40,011 bases of DNA from NCBI RefSeq assembly GCF_004570525.1, contig NZ_SPPZ01000006.1, positions 1 through 40,011 of the forward strand, written 5' to 3'. Numbering within the stretch: position 1 is the first letter of the stretch; each line of letters begins with the position of its first letter. The translations under genes were made by a program, and so were the position numbers. Below the pieces are notes generated by a model. It had not been told where the DNA came from, made no database searches, and saw only the letters and a list, made by a program, of their open reading frames with translations. Shown here piece after piece: positions 1 to 7,777 of the stretch. The DNA is from Streptococcus sp. WM07 (GTDB lineage Bacteria > Bacillota > Bacilli > Lactobacillales > Streptococcaceae).

Positions 1-259
1 AGCTACTGCTCATTTCTGTCACTGACAGATTTATTGCTTTTTCATTGACAGGTAGTATTTCTACTACCCGCACATTGGTATTCGTCTTGTTCAGTTTTCA
101 AAGGTCATGCCTCTCACGAGACAACTTAATCATTCTATCAAAACTTCATTTGCTTGTCAACACTTTTTGTTAACTTTTTTGAAGTTTTTTTGAATTCGTT
201 CGTTTCACCCGAACTTTTATCATTCATCTGTCCCGTTTAAGGAACTCTCCCTTCAGGAC
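1..259 (-). ncRNA. 5' leader of an rRNA operon (pre-16S), partial
   Basis: Read leftward, the segment after the tandem promoters contains the phrase CTTTGAAAACTGAACAAGAC (rc of about 86-105), which is typical of pre-16S leaders in Bacillus and Streptococcus. It also has two small hairpins: 51-68 (7-bp arms GGTAGTA/TACTACC) and 16-28 (CTGTC/GACAG). No ORF is present. The mature 16S gene is not inside the window and should begin just left of position 1. The leader identity is from memory of related leaders. The promoter pair supports it. Confidence 0.72.
132..160 (-). promoter_or_regulatory. rrn P2 promoter
   Basis: Perfect -35 TTGACA (155-160), 17-bp spacer, -10 TAGAAT (132-137) on the minus strand, followed directly by the pre-16S leader. 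A/T-rich DNA sits immediately upstream (163-192) and could act as an UP element. Confidence 0.8.
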
Positions 260-265
260 TTTATT

Positions 266-294
266 AGTATACAACACTCTTACTTACTTGGCAA
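266..294 (-). promoter_or_regulatory. rrn P1 promoter
   Basis: On the minus strand TTGCCA (289-294), a 17-bp spacer and TATACT (266-271) form a near-consensus sigma-A promoter. It lies about 106 bp upstream of a second promoter in the same orientation. This tandem P1/P2 arrangement is usual for rRNA operons. Confidence 0.75.
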
Positions 295-314
295 CACTTT
301 TTTTGAAATTTTTT

Positions 315-346
315 AAAAAAATAAGACTGGGATACTCCCAGCCTTA
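315..346 (-). terminator. Intrinsic terminator of hpf
   Basis: Minus-strand hairpin: arms AAGGCTGGGA (336-345) and TCCCAGTCTT (323-332) with one mismatch and a 3-nt loop, followed by a run of seven T (315-321). It lies just after the hpf stop codon and insulates hpf from the rrn promoters. Confidence 0.85.
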
Positions 347-358
347 TGATAACTGTAT

Positions 359-901
359 TTATTTAACTTCGAGAAGTCCGAAATCTCCGTCTTCACGTTT
401 GTAAAGAACGTTCGTTGAATCATCCTCTGCATCTTTGTAAATAAAGAAGTCATGTCCAATAAGATCCATTTGAAGGATTGCCTCTTCTACACTCATGGGT
501 TTAAGATCGATTTGTTTAGAGCGTACAATGTTGACTGACTCTTTTTCTTCTGACTCAACCAAATCGTCGGTGAAAATTTGACTAGTAGCAACTTTCGCTC
601 TGTGTTTCTTCTCAATCTTAGTTTTGTTTTTGCGGATCTGACGATCAATTTTATCGACAACCAAGTCAACAGAACCATATAAATCTTGGGATACATCTTC
701 TGCACGAAGTGTAAGTGAGCCAAGGGGGATAGTTACTTCAACTTTAGCAGTTTTTTCACGATATACCTTTAAATTGACCCGTACATCAAGTTCTTGATCT
801 TCATGAAAATACTTAGAAAGCTTTTCAAGTTTTGCAGTAACATAATCACGAATTGCTTCTGTTACTTCAATATTTTCGCCACGGATACTATATTTAAACA
901 T
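359..901 (-). CDS. hpf: Ribosome hibernation-promoting factor, long form
   Basis: Long-form HPF/YfiA, 180 aa, which dimerises 70S ribosomes into inactive 100S particles in stationary phase or stress. The N-terminal domain (about residues 1-105, starting MFKYSIRGENIEVTEAI) is the S30AE/ribosome-binding fold, ending in a basic stretch (RQIRKNKTKIEKKHRAK). A linker leads to the C-terminal dimerisation domain (about 125-180), containing KQIDLKPMSVEEAILQMDLIGHDFF. The length fits the family. It is a single gene with its own promoter and terminator, and a GGAAGG-type ribosome site lies just before the ATG. Placement next to an rRNA operon is common in streptococci. Identification is secure. Confidence 0.97.
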   Translation of the reverse strand: MFKYSIRGENIEVTEAIRDYVTAKLEKLSKYFHEDQELDVRVNLKVYREKTAKVEVTIPLGSLTLRAEDVSQDLYGSVDLVVDKIDRQIRKNKTKIEKKHRAKVATSQIFTDDLVESEEKESVNIVRSKQIDLKPMSVEEAILQMDLIGHDFFIYKDAEDDSTNVLYKREDGDFGLLEVK

Positions 902-943
902 ATATATACCTTCCTTCTAAGCTAGAAGCTTTTCTATATATAT

Positions 944-972
944 AGTATAGCGTTTTCCTTTCAAAAATGCAA
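944..972 (-). promoter_or_regulatory. hpf promoter
   Basis: Minus strand TTGCAT (967-972), 17-bp spacer, TATACT (944-949), about 43 bp before the hpf ATG. It sits in the 80-bp gap after comFC, so hpf can be expressed independently of the competence genes. No terminator hairpin is evident between comFC and this promoter. Confidence 0.75.
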
Positions 973-981
973 GCCCTTTCC

Positions 982-1647
982 TCATCTTGCAATGGAAAAT
1001 GTGAAAACATTTTGACTTACGTTTTCATAAAGAACTTTCTTTGCCAGTGCTAGGGTCGCTCCCGTTGTATATACATCATCTACCAAAAGAATGCCCTTGG
1101 GAGTTTCCGAAGGACACTTCAATTCAAAGACCTGTTCCATTGCCATTCGCTCGCTTCTCCCTTTTCCTATTTGGTGATCCACATCTCGTTTTTTCAAGAT
1201 TGAATGATAGTGCACTCCGGCAGCATCTAAGAATCCTTCAACTTGATTGAAGCCCCTTTCCTGGTAGCGGGATTCCGATACTGGTATTGGTACCACCATA
1301 TACCCCTTCCATTTTTTAAGGCAAGCTTTTATTTCTTTGACAAAAGCAAAACGAAGCTGGTAATCTCCCCATTGCTTATACCGAACAAAATAATGAGCCA
1401 TGTTCTTCTCGTATTGGTAAAGTGCTGTATGACAAATCAAATTCCCTTGCTCCTTCCAAAGAAGACAATCGGAACATTGCTCTGAATTCCCCGACTTCTT
1501 ACAGGATGGGCAGCAGTTCTCTTCAATTTTTTGAAAAGACTGCTGGCAAGTGGTGCACAAATATTCTTTGTTTTTTTCCATAAAAAATATATCGGAAAAA
1601 ATCAAAGGAGGTAAAAAGAATTTTTGGCAAAGGAGACAACTATTCAA
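982..1647 (-). CDS. comFC: Late competence protein ComFC (phosphoribosyltransferase-like)
   Basis: ComF family protein, 221 aa, needed for DNA transformation. It is cytoplasmic and thought to act with the ComFA helicase during single-strand uptake. The N-terminus carries cysteine pairs of zinc-finger type (CLLC, CTTC, CPSC, CSDC; residues about 4-62). The C-terminal half is a type I phosphoribosyltransferase fold with the PRPP motif ILLVDDVYTTGATL near residue 190. The start codon is TTG, overlapping the comFA stop (TTGA). A strong AAGGAGG (1655-1661) stands 7 nt upstream, which fixes this start. It is translationally coupled to comFA and expected to be part of the competence regulon. Confidence 0.95.
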   Translation of the reverse strand: MNSCLLCQKFFLPPLIFSDIFFMEKNKEYLCTTCQQSFQKIEENCCPSCKKSGNSEQCSDCLLWKEQGNLICHTALYQYEKNMAHYFVRYKQWGDYQLRFAFVKEIKACLKKWKGYMVVPIPVSESRYQERGFNQVEGFLDAAGVHYHSILKKRDVDHQIGKGRSERMAMEQVFELKCPSETPKGILLVDDVYTTGATLALAKKVLYENVSQNVFTFSIAR

Positions 1648-2933
1648 AAACCTGCCTCCTTGTTCATCTGTTTGATTTCTTGAATGGCTTGTTTGATCGC
1701 TCGAGTTTGCTCTTGAGCGAAAAAGTATACGAGGCCATTGGGACGTTCTTGACTGCGACCAACTCGCCCTGCTATCTGAACCAGGCTACTTTTAGTATAG
1801 AGAGAATGATCTGCCTCCAGAACAAATACATCTACCTTTGGAAAAGTAACACCTCGTTCCAAAATAGTCGTTGTTATCAAAATCTCTATCCTCCCTGTAC
1901 GAAAATCTTCAACTAACTCCTTACGATATTGAGAACACGAGGAAACAAAAGCTACTCGGAGTTTAGGATAGAGTCTTAGTAATTGTAAATAGAAGGTCTC
2001 TCCCCATTGGATTAAAGGAAGAAAAATTAAAAGGGGAAAGCCCGTTTCTCGCTGCCTTTTGAAATGATACAGAAACTTCCTAGATAATCGACCATTAGTT
2101 TGATAACCCGACCAATAGAATACTCGCGGTATAATCAAGGGATTTTTATGAAATCGTTTAGCCAAAGTCAAGCGATATAATTCTCCTCTCTGCATCCTTC
2201 TTTCCAATAAAGGAGTTGTGGTTGCCGTTAGAAAATGAATCGGGGTATTAGGCTTTCGAGCTTGGTCAACTGCTACATAGAGCTGCATATTCTCATCAAA
2301 AGGAAAGGCATCTACCTCATCTACAATAAGTAGATCGAAAGCTTGATAAAAACGAAAAAGTTGAGGGATTGTGGCTACAATTAATTGACTCCTGCGATAA
2401 TCTTCCCCTTCAGCATATAGAAAACAAGAAGAAACTGAGAAAGCCATTTGTAGTCGATGGTATAGTTCCCGACAAACATCAATCCGAGGACTCGCCAAAC
2501 CGACTACTCGCCCCCGATTGAAATAATCCGTGAGTAACGGATAAAGCATCTCTGTTTTCCCAGCACCAGTCACAGCATGGACCAAACAGGACTTCCCCTT
2601 TCTACTATAATCAAGAAGTTTCTGAGCTATTTTTTCTTGATCACTGTTCAGTTGACCTGACCAACGGCAAGTATCTGCCGGTGAAAATTCTCGTTGCATC
2701 AGATAATACAGTTCCTCATCTGATCGGACACGCCCCATCTGAATGCAATTCCGACAATAGAAAGCCCCTTGTGGGAGGCGATTTGTTTCATCTAATTTAC
2801 TCTGACATCTCTGACAAATCCATTGACCACTCACTTCTTGCATACCTGGCATTGTGTGGGCCACAGCCTTTAGATTATTCGGCCATTCTCTGGCTGGCAA
2901 ACGACGCCCCCAATAATTTTTTTCATCTTCCAT
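1644..2933 (-). CDS. comFA: Late competence DNA helicase ComFA
   Basis: ATP-dependent superfamily 2 helicase/translocase, 429 aa, that helps pull transforming ssDNA into the cytoplasm at the inner face of the membrane. Visible features: an N-terminal four-cysteine zinc motif (CQRC...CRNC, about residues 40-64), Walker A in HAVTGAGKTEM, a DEAD-like Walker B IVDEVDAFP, motif III LTATTTP, and the helicase C-terminal domain ending with QIAGRVGRS. Length matches the family. The N-terminal NYWGRRL resembles the start of pneumococcal ComFA, so the ATG at 2933 is preferred. A competence sigma box stands only 7 bp before this ATG, so the mRNA leader would be extremely short. Confidence 0.95.
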   Translation of the reverse strand: MEDEKNYWGRRLPAREWPNNLKAVAHTMPGMQEVSGQWICQRCQSKLDETNRLPQGAFYCRNCIQMGRVRSDEELYYLMQREFSPADTCRWSGQLNSDQEKIAQKLLDYSRKGKSCLVHAVTGAGKTEMLYPLLTDYFNRGRVVGLASPRIDVCRELYHRLQMAFSVSSCFLYAEGEDYRRSQLIVATIPQLFRFYQAFDLLIVDEVDAFPFDENMQLYVAVDQARKPNTPIHFLTATTTPLLERRMQRGELYRLTLAKRFHKNPLIIPRVFYWSGYQTNGRLSRKFLYHFKRQRETGFPLLIFLPLIQWGETFYLQLLRLYPKLRVAFVSSCSQYRKELVEDFRTGRIEILITTTILERGVTFPKVDVFVLEADHSLYTKSSLVQIAGRVGRSQERPNGLVYFFAQEQTRAIKQAIQEIKQMNKEAGF

Positions 2934-2940
2934 ACTTCTT

Positions 2941-2948
2941 TATTCGAA
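2941..2948 (-). promoter_or_regulatory. Competence (ComX/SigX) cin-box-like element for comFA-comFC
   Basis: The minus strand reads TTCGAATA, seven of eight matches to the streptococcal cin-box TACGAATA recognised by the competence sigma factor. A T-rich stretch lies directly upstream. It sits in front of comFA, a classic late competence gene, which makes a chance match unlikely. The box ends 7 bp before the ATG. Confidence 0.75.
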
Positions 2949-2953
2949 AAAAC

Positions 2954-2981
2954 TTGCTTTCTTTTCAACTTTTACTACAAT
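2954..2981 (+). promoter_or_regulatory. yigZ promoter
   Basis: Plus strand TTGCTT (2954-2959), 16-bp spacer, TACAAT (2976-2981). The ATG of yigZ begins 7 nt after the -10 box, so transcription should start at or within a few bases of the start codon. It overlaps the divergent comFA promoter region. Confidence 0.6.
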
Positions 2982-2987
2982 AGAATT

Positions 2988-3635
2988 ATGGAATTTAGAA
3001 CAATTACTCAGGACGGCACTGCCGAACAAGATATTAAAAAATCCCGTTTCATTTGTCAGGCCAAAAGGGTCGAAAGCGAGGAAGAAGCACGTACTTTCAT
3101 TCAGGCTGTCAAAAAAGAACACTACAAGGCGACTCATAATTGCTCTGCTTTTATTCTCGGCGAAAAATCCGAAATCAAACGCTCGAGTGATGATGGTGAA
3201 CCTAGTGGAACAGCGGGTGTCCCTATGCTCGGAGTCTTAGAAAACCATGATCTCACCAATGTCTGTGTGGTTGTCACCCGCTACTTTGGAGGAATAAAAC
3301 TAGGGGCAGGGGGACTCATCAGGGCTTATGCATCCAGCGTTGCGCTCGCCATTAAAGAATTAGGGATTGTCCAACGTAAAGAACAAATCGGCTTACAAGT
3401 CGAACTCTCCTACTCTCAATATCAGGAGTATGCGAATTTCCTCAAGGAACAAGAGTTGGAAGAATTCGATACCCAGTTCACCGATAAGGTTCAAACCCTT
3501 CTCTATCTAGATAAAGAACGTATCGAGTCTGTCCAAGACGCCCTAATCGATTTTTACCAAGGGAAGGTAAGCTATCAAGAGACTGAATTACGGGAAGTTG
3601 AGATTCCCCAACCCTTGTATCAAAACCAAGAATAG
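2988..3635 (+). CDS. yigZ: YigZ/IMPACT family protein
   Basis: YigZ family (UPF0029/IMPACT N-terminal fold), 215 aa. The eukaryotic relative IMPACT binds GCN1. The bacterial role is not settled, though a ribosome or translation-stress role is often suggested. The N-terminal half shows the family pattern: KKSRFICQAKRVESEEEA, ATHNCSAFILGE, the loop SDDGEPSGTAGVPML, and VVTRYFGGIKLGAGGLIRAY (residues about 18-125). The C-terminal ferredoxin-like domain covers the rest. It is divergent from comFA and ends at a bidirectional terminator. No Shine-Dalgarno sequence precedes the ATG and the promoter -10 is 7 nt away, pointing to a leaderless mRNA. Confidence 0.93.
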   Translation: MEFRTITQDGTAEQDIKKSRFICQAKRVESEEEARTFIQAVKKEHYKATHNCSAFILGEKSEIKRSSDDGEPSGTAGVPMLGVLENHDLTNVCVVVTRYFGGIKLGAGGLIRAYASSVALAIKELGIVQRKEQIGLQVELSYSQYQEYANFLKEQELEEFDTQFTDKVQTLLYLDKERIESVQDALIDFYQGKVSYQETELREVEIPQPLYQNQE

Positions 3636-3673
3636 AAAAAGAGCTTACTTTCATTTGAAAGCAAGCTCTTTTT
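3636..3673. terminator. Bidirectional terminator between yigZ and cvfD
   Basis: Inverted repeat with AAAAAGAGCTT on one side and AAGCTCTTTTT on the other, plus an inner CTTTC/GAAAG stem. It has A- and T-tracts at both ends and lies exactly between two converging stop codons, so it can serve both strands. Confidence 0.88.
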
Positions 3674-4036
3674 CTATTCTTCATGACTCTTAAGATAGGC
3701 CAAGGTTTCTTTTGTCCAGTGAGAAAGATTCTTCCCTAGCGGACGAAATCCAGACTTATAGCGATCATTCGTAAAACGGCGACGCCGAGGAAAACGATGT
3801 TTTTCTTCTTCTAGCGTGCGCATAGATAGACTTGCCTTACCAGAATATTCGTCGTAATCGACAACTTGGACGGTAATACTTTGCCCAACTTTCAAGATGT
3901 CGCTAATATTTTCAATAAATCCTGTCCGAATTTCGGAAATATGGATTAAACCTGTAGTTCCATTCTCAAGTTCTACGAAGGCACCGTAAGGTTGGATACC
4001 ACTAACAATTCCTTTATACTTTTCACCAATCCTCAT
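3674..4036 (-). CDS. cvfD: S1-domain RNA-binding regulator (CvfD / GSP13 type)
   Basis: Small 120-aa protein with one S1 RNA-binding domain (about residues 1-75: GEKYKGIVSGIQPYGAFVELENGTTGLIHISEI ... GQSITVQVVDYD ... ASLSMRTL) and a basic, arginine-rich tail (FPRRRRF). The family includes Bacillus general stress protein 13/YugI, which is ribosome-associated, and pneumococcal CvfD, a pleiotropic post-transcriptional regulator. The ATG overlaps the upstream HAD-cyclophilin stop (ATGA), so the two are translationally coupled. The same pair is adjacent in pneumococcus, to my recollection. The symbol is assigned by family and context. RNA targets cannot be read from sequence. Confidence 0.85.
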   Translation of the reverse strand: MRIGEKYKGIVSGIQPYGAFVELENGTTGLIHISEIRTGFIENISDILKVGQSITVQVVDYDEYSGKASLSMRTLEEEKHRFPRRRRFTNDRYKSGFRPLGKNLSHWTKETLAYLKSHEE

Positions 4037-5433
4037 TCCTCCACCTCAATTTTCAGAATGACTACAGGTTCTAGGGGTTTATCCATCATATCTACTTCAA
4101 CATGAGCAATTTTATCAAGAACTTCAAATGAAGTGGAATCCATTAGCTGACCGAAGACTGTATGTCGACGATCCAAGTGAGGAGTTCCTCCTGTTTTTGC
4201 ATAATATGCTGCAATTGGTGCTGGCCAGCCACCTCGAACCAGTTCTTTTTTATTATAGCTACTACCTGTATTTTGAACAATAAAGAATTGACTACCATTC
4301 GTATTGGGGCCTGCGTTAGCCATGGATAAAGCTCCGCGGAGATTATAGAGTTCTTCATGAAATTCATCTTCAAACTCGCCTCCATAAATAGACTCACCTC
4401 CCATACCAGTACCGCTAGGATCACCACCTTGAATCATAAAATCTTCAATAATACGATGGAAAGTAACTCCTTCATAGTAAGCCTCCTTGGCTAAGCCAAG
4501 GAAATTCGCAACTGTTTTCGGAGCATGCTTAGGGAAAAGCTTAATCGTCATGGAACCTTGGTTTGTTTCCAGGGTAACCACTGGCCCCTCGACTGTGTCC
4601 AAATCCAATTGTGGGAAATGTAACAATTTAGGAATCAAGCCCATCTCCACTAAGGCGTGTTCAATACCATCCTCCTCAACGAATTTGGTTACATAATCAG
4701 CCTTATCTTTGACGGAATCAATGGCTGCTCCCATAGCAACCGCCAAGCCCGCAAAATCAAACAACTCCAAGTCATTAAGACCATCCCCAAAGACCAGTAG
4801 ATTTTCAGGCTTAAGATTTAAGCTATCCAAGACTTTTTCAACACCAACAGCTTTTGACATCTCTTTAATGACAACATCACAGGAATTGGGATGCCAACGA
4901 ACCAATCGGAGATCTTGCGCTAGCTCTTCTGGCAACATCAAATCCTGTTCTTCTTCCTCGAAGGTCCACATTTGATAAATAGCTTCGCTTTGGTCCAGAT
5001 CCGGATTAATCTCAAGCCCTGGGTAAATAATATCAATAGCTTCATTAATCAGGGGAGAACGAGTCGAAAGACTGGCTTGCTCCTTTCCAACCAAGCCATA
5101 AGCAATGGCTTCTTTTTCAGCCCACTCCTTATAGGCTTGAACTTGTGCTTCCGGAATGGGGTGACTATAGACAGCCTCTCCTTTTGCATTTTCCACATAA
5201 GCACCATTAATTGTGACTAAATAATCAGGCTTTAAAGCTCGTAATTCTGGGACAACACCAAGTGGGGAACGGCCTGTGGCAATTCCGACCTTAATCCCAG
5301 CTTTCTTCAAATCTCTAAAAACACGTTCGATGGATGGTGGAATAAAACCTGTATCCTTCACTCGTAAAGTGTCGTCAATATCAAAGAAAACAATTTTGAT
5401 TTTTTTAGCCTTGTACTTTGTTTTAGTATTCAT
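4033..5433 (-). CDS. Fusion of Cof-type HAD hydrolase and cyclophilin peptidyl-prolyl isomerase
   Basis: Two-domain cytoplasmic protein, 466 aa from the chosen start. The N-terminal domain (about 12-270) is a Cof-type HAD phosphatase: FFDIDDTL nucleophile motif, IATGRSP, a conserved K, and GDGLNDLELF. The C-terminal domain (about 280-466) is a cyclophilin with FHRIIEDFMIQGGDP, MANAGPNTNGSQFFI and HTVFGQL, keeping the catalytic Arg and substrate-pocket residues. The ORF is open to 5451, but an AGGAG overlapping the liaR stop sits 5 nt before the ATG at 5433 (a second ATG at 5436 is too close), so 5433 is preferred. It lies directly behind liaR and is coupled to cvfD. The fused form is typical of streptococci. 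The HAD substrate is unknown. Confidence 0.9.
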   Translation of the reverse strand: MNTKTKYKAKKIKIVFFDIDDTLRVKDTGFIPPSIERVFRDLKKAGIKVGIATGRSPLGVVPELRALKPDYLVTINGAYVENAKGEAVYSHPIPEAQVQAYKEWAEKEAIAYGLVGKEQASLSTRSPLINEAIDIIYPGLEINPDLDQSEAIYQMWTFEEEEQDLMLPEELAQDLRLVRWHPNSCDVVIKEMSKAVGVEKVLDSLNLKPENLLVFGDGLNDLELFDFAGLAVAMGAAIDSVKDKADYVTKFVEEDGIEHALVEMGLIPKLLHFPQLDLDTVEGPVVTLETNQGSMTIKLFPKHAPKTVANFLGLAKEAYYEGVTFHRIIEDFMIQGGDPSGTGMGGESIYGGEFEDEFHEELYNLRGALSMANAGPNTNGSQFFIVQNTGSSYNKKELVRGGWPAPIAAYYAKTGGTPHLDRRHTVFGQLMDSTSFEVLDKIAHVEVDMMDKPLEPVVILKIEVEE

Positions 5434-5441
5434 CATTACTC

Positions 5442-6080
5442 CTATAACCATTCCTCATCCGATTGGACTAAGTGATGTTGAAACGCATAGATAACTGCCT
5501 GTGTTCGATCACTCACCGCCAACTTTGAGAGGATATTTGATACATGTGTTTTAACCGTTTTTAATGAAATAAAAAGTTCGTCTGCGATTCGCTGATTCTC
5601 ATAGCCTTTCGCCAAAAGGGCTAAGATATCCCGTTCACGAGGAGTTAAATCTTCGTGCAAGGGACGATTGAGACGATGATGTTCGAATTTCTGAGAGACC
5701 TCTGTCTGAATAGCCATCTCTCCCAAAGATACACGACGAATGGCACTAAAAATCTCATCTGCCGAGGAAGTTTTTAGAATATAGCCCTTAGCCCCTGCAT
5801 CGAGTACAGGATATATTTTTTCATTATCCAAATAAGAGGTCAAAATTAAAATTCTAGCCTCTGGCCAAGATTCCAAAATCTCAAGTGTCGCTTGAATACC
5901 ATCCATATCCGGCATCAGTAAGTCCATGACAATCACATCTGGGCGAAGTTCCAGTGCTAATTCCAATCCTTCTTTTCCATTGTTGGCTTCCCCAATAACC
6001 AAGGTATCCACTTGTAAATTAAGGTAACTCTTTAATCCTAAACGGACCATTTCATGATCATCCACTAATAGAATTTTCAT
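5442..6080 (-). CDS. liaR: Response regulator LiaR (VraR-like)
   Basis: NarL/LuxR-type response regulator, 212 aa, the output of the LiaFSR cell-envelope stress system. The receiver domain occupies about 1-118, with acidic pair D7-D8, phospho-acceptor D53 in VMDLLMPDMDG, the switch T in LILTSY, and K in GYILKTSS. A LuxR helix-turn-helix follows at about 145-206 (LTPRERDILALLAKGYENQRIADELFISLKTVKTHVSNIL). Its ATG lies 23 nt inside liaS with a GGGAG upstream, showing tight coupling. It should bind promoters of wall-stress genes including its own operon. Confidence 0.95.
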   Translation of the reverse strand: MKILLVDDHEMVRLGLKSYLNLQVDTLVIGEANNGKEGLELALELRPDVIVMDLLMPDMDGIQATLEILESWPEARILILTSYLDNEKIYPVLDAGAKGYILKTSSADEIFSAIRRVSLGEMAIQTEVSQKFEHHRLNRPLHEDLTPRERDILALLAKGYENQRIADELFISLKTVKTHVSNILSKLAVSDRTQAVIYAFQHHLVQSDEEWL

Positions 6081-7071
6081 CTAGTTCTCCCTTTAAAATT
6101 GGTATGCGAATATCAATCGCGACTCCTTGATAAGGAGCAGTTCTAAGGATCATTCTACCTGCCATATCTTCAACCCTCTCTTCCATATTGGCTAATCCGT
6201 AATGAAAGTCCTTGGCTTGATCCTGATTAAAGCCACAGCCATCGTCTACCATTTTCAATTGCAACTGTCCCACAGTCTGTTTAAAATAGACTTCTAGATT
6301 GGTGGCTTGCGCATGGCGAAGTGTATTGCTGATAAATTCTTGGACAATACGATAGCAATGATTTTCAATTTCCGGCGGTAATTGTTCCACAGAGACTTCT
6401 AACCGAATCTTGATTAAACTTTTCTCCTCAACTTCTGCAAGTAAGGTTTTCAAGGCTGATACCAAGTCTCGTCCCTCTAATTCCCGTGGTCGAAGATGTA
6501 AGAGAAGGATCCGTAAATCATTTTGAGCGGTATTCAGAATCCCCTCTACTCCTTGAAGCTCTTGTTGAATCCTAGCCGCATCAAAATTGGACTGTCGTAA
6601 GCCTGAAACCATCATGCTCGCCGCAAAAAGCTCTTGACTAACCGTATCATGTAAATCACGCGCAATCCGTTGCCGCTCTTGGCTAACAATATGGGCTTTC
6701 TCTACCAGCTCTTGATTCTCACTTTCCTGACGTATCAGTTGCAGATTATGAATGGATTGCCCCAAAGCTCGTAAATCCGCATCGAGAATCGGATCATCCA
6801 AGCTACTATAAGACTGACCCTTTCGAATTTGTTCCAAAGCAGGATGTAAACGAGCACGAATAGTCTGCGCTCTCCAAACTTGTGCTAAAAATGCTAGAGC
6901 TACTGCTGCTAACGACAGGGCAAACAGCATCCCTAAAATTTGAAGAGCTATCCAATCGTTTAACCAGAGATCATTCCAGCTAACATCCAAAACCCCTAAA
7001 AATTTTGTCACTAAAAAAAAGAGAAGTCCAAAGGTTGCACTAAAGATAAAGAGATAGATTCCCTTCCTCAT
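6058..7071 (-). CDS. liaS: Sensor histidine kinase LiaS (VraS-like)
   Basis: NarL-type membrane histidine kinase, 337 aa. Two transmembrane helices near residues 6-26 and 42-66 enclose a very short external loop, typical of intramembrane-sensing kinases. The HisKA_3 dimerisation domain has the phospho-accepting His in RQRIARDLHDTVSQELFA (about residue 140). The HATPase domain follows, with NTLRHAQAT (N box) and MVDDGCGFN (G1). The ATG overlaps the liaF stop as ATGA. It senses envelope damage such as lipid II-binding agents, is held in check by LiaF, and phosphorylates LiaR. Confidence 0.95.
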   Translation of the reverse strand: MRKGIYLFIFSATFGLLFFLVTKFLGVLDVSWNDLWLNDWIALQILGMLFALSLAAVALAFLAQVWRAQTIRARLHPALEQIRKGQSYSSLDDPILDADLRALGQSIHNLQLIRQESENQELVEKAHIVSQERQRIARDLHDTVSQELFAASMMVSGLRQSNFDAARIQQELQGVEGILNTAQNDLRILLLHLRPRELEGRDLVSALKTLLAEVEEKSLIKIRLEVSVEQLPPEIENHCYRIVQEFISNTLRHAQATNLEVYFKQTVGQLQLKMVDDGCGFNQDQAKDFHYGLANMEERVEDMAGRMILRTAPYQGVAIDIRIPILKGELDENSISG

Positions 7072-7754
7072 CGGCGAATAACCTCCACATTCCCAAGCAG
7101 ATTCGTAAAGACTAATTTCACAGAGCGATTAGCCTTATCTAAATTAGGACTCTTAATCCGGAGGCGCTCATTGCGAAGATTGTAATAATCATCAAAAAAA
7201 CGAACATCTCCATAAAGAGTATTAACAGATAAATCTACCGCTACATCAATCGGAATGTAGACCGTTGTATTCCCCACTGCCTTTTGAATAATAATGAGAT
7301 TTGAATCGAAGCCCAAAACAACCTCATCCAAATAGATTATATCATTTCCACTAAATCGGGTCAGATTCAAATCTTCAAAAGCCTGACCCTCACCTAGAAA
7401 ATAAGATAAATCACCTATCCAAGTATTCCTGGTTTTATCACCTGGCATTTCTAGTAGAATCGACTGCGAGCGATGTTCCCGATACAAATAAGGAAGCATG
7501 GCAGAAAAACCATAGACAATGGCGAACACAATCGCTGCCATTCCAAATGGATTGATACTCATGGCTAAAAATAAAAACAGGAAAAGAGCCACAACTAATA
7601 AATTGGATTGACTGTCTACTCGATAATAATGATAAAGCAACAAACAAAGAATCAGAAACCAAATCCCACGCGTGACATCATCAGAAAACATGGTTAGAAA
7701 AGCCAATGTTAATAAAATTAGCTCAACCAATACAAAAAAATGGATTTTTCTCAT
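7068..7754 (-). CDS. liaF: Membrane protein LiaF, inhibitor of LiaSR
   Basis: LiaF/VraT-type membrane protein, 228 aa. The N-terminal third contains several hydrophobic helices (about residues 6-88, including LVELILLTLAFLTMF and LVVALFLFLFLAM). The remainder is the cytosolic LiaF C-terminal beta-rich domain (GDLSYFLGEGQAFEDLNLTRFSGNDIIYLDEVVLGFDSNLIIIQKAVGNTTVYIPIDVAVDLSV...LLGNVEVIRR). In Firmicutes it represses LiaS without stress. The frame also offers a GTG at 7757, but AAGGAG (7762-7767) is 7 nt from the ATG at 7754 and only 4 from the GTG, so ATG is preferred. First gene of the liaFSR operon. Confidence 0.92.
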   Translation of the reverse strand: MRKIHFFVLVELILLTLAFLTMFSDDVTRGIWFLILCLLLYHYYRVDSQSNLLVVALFLFLFLAMSINPFGMAAIVFAIVYGFSAMLPYLYREHRSQSILLEMPGDKTRNTWIGDLSYFLGEGQAFEDLNLTRFSGNDIIYLDEVVLGFDSNLIIIQKAVGNTTVYIPIDVAVDLSVNTLYGDVRFFDDYYNLRNERLRIKSPNLDKANRSVKLVFTNLLGNVEVIRR

Positions 7755-7777
7755 CACAATGCTCCTTGTACCTTATT

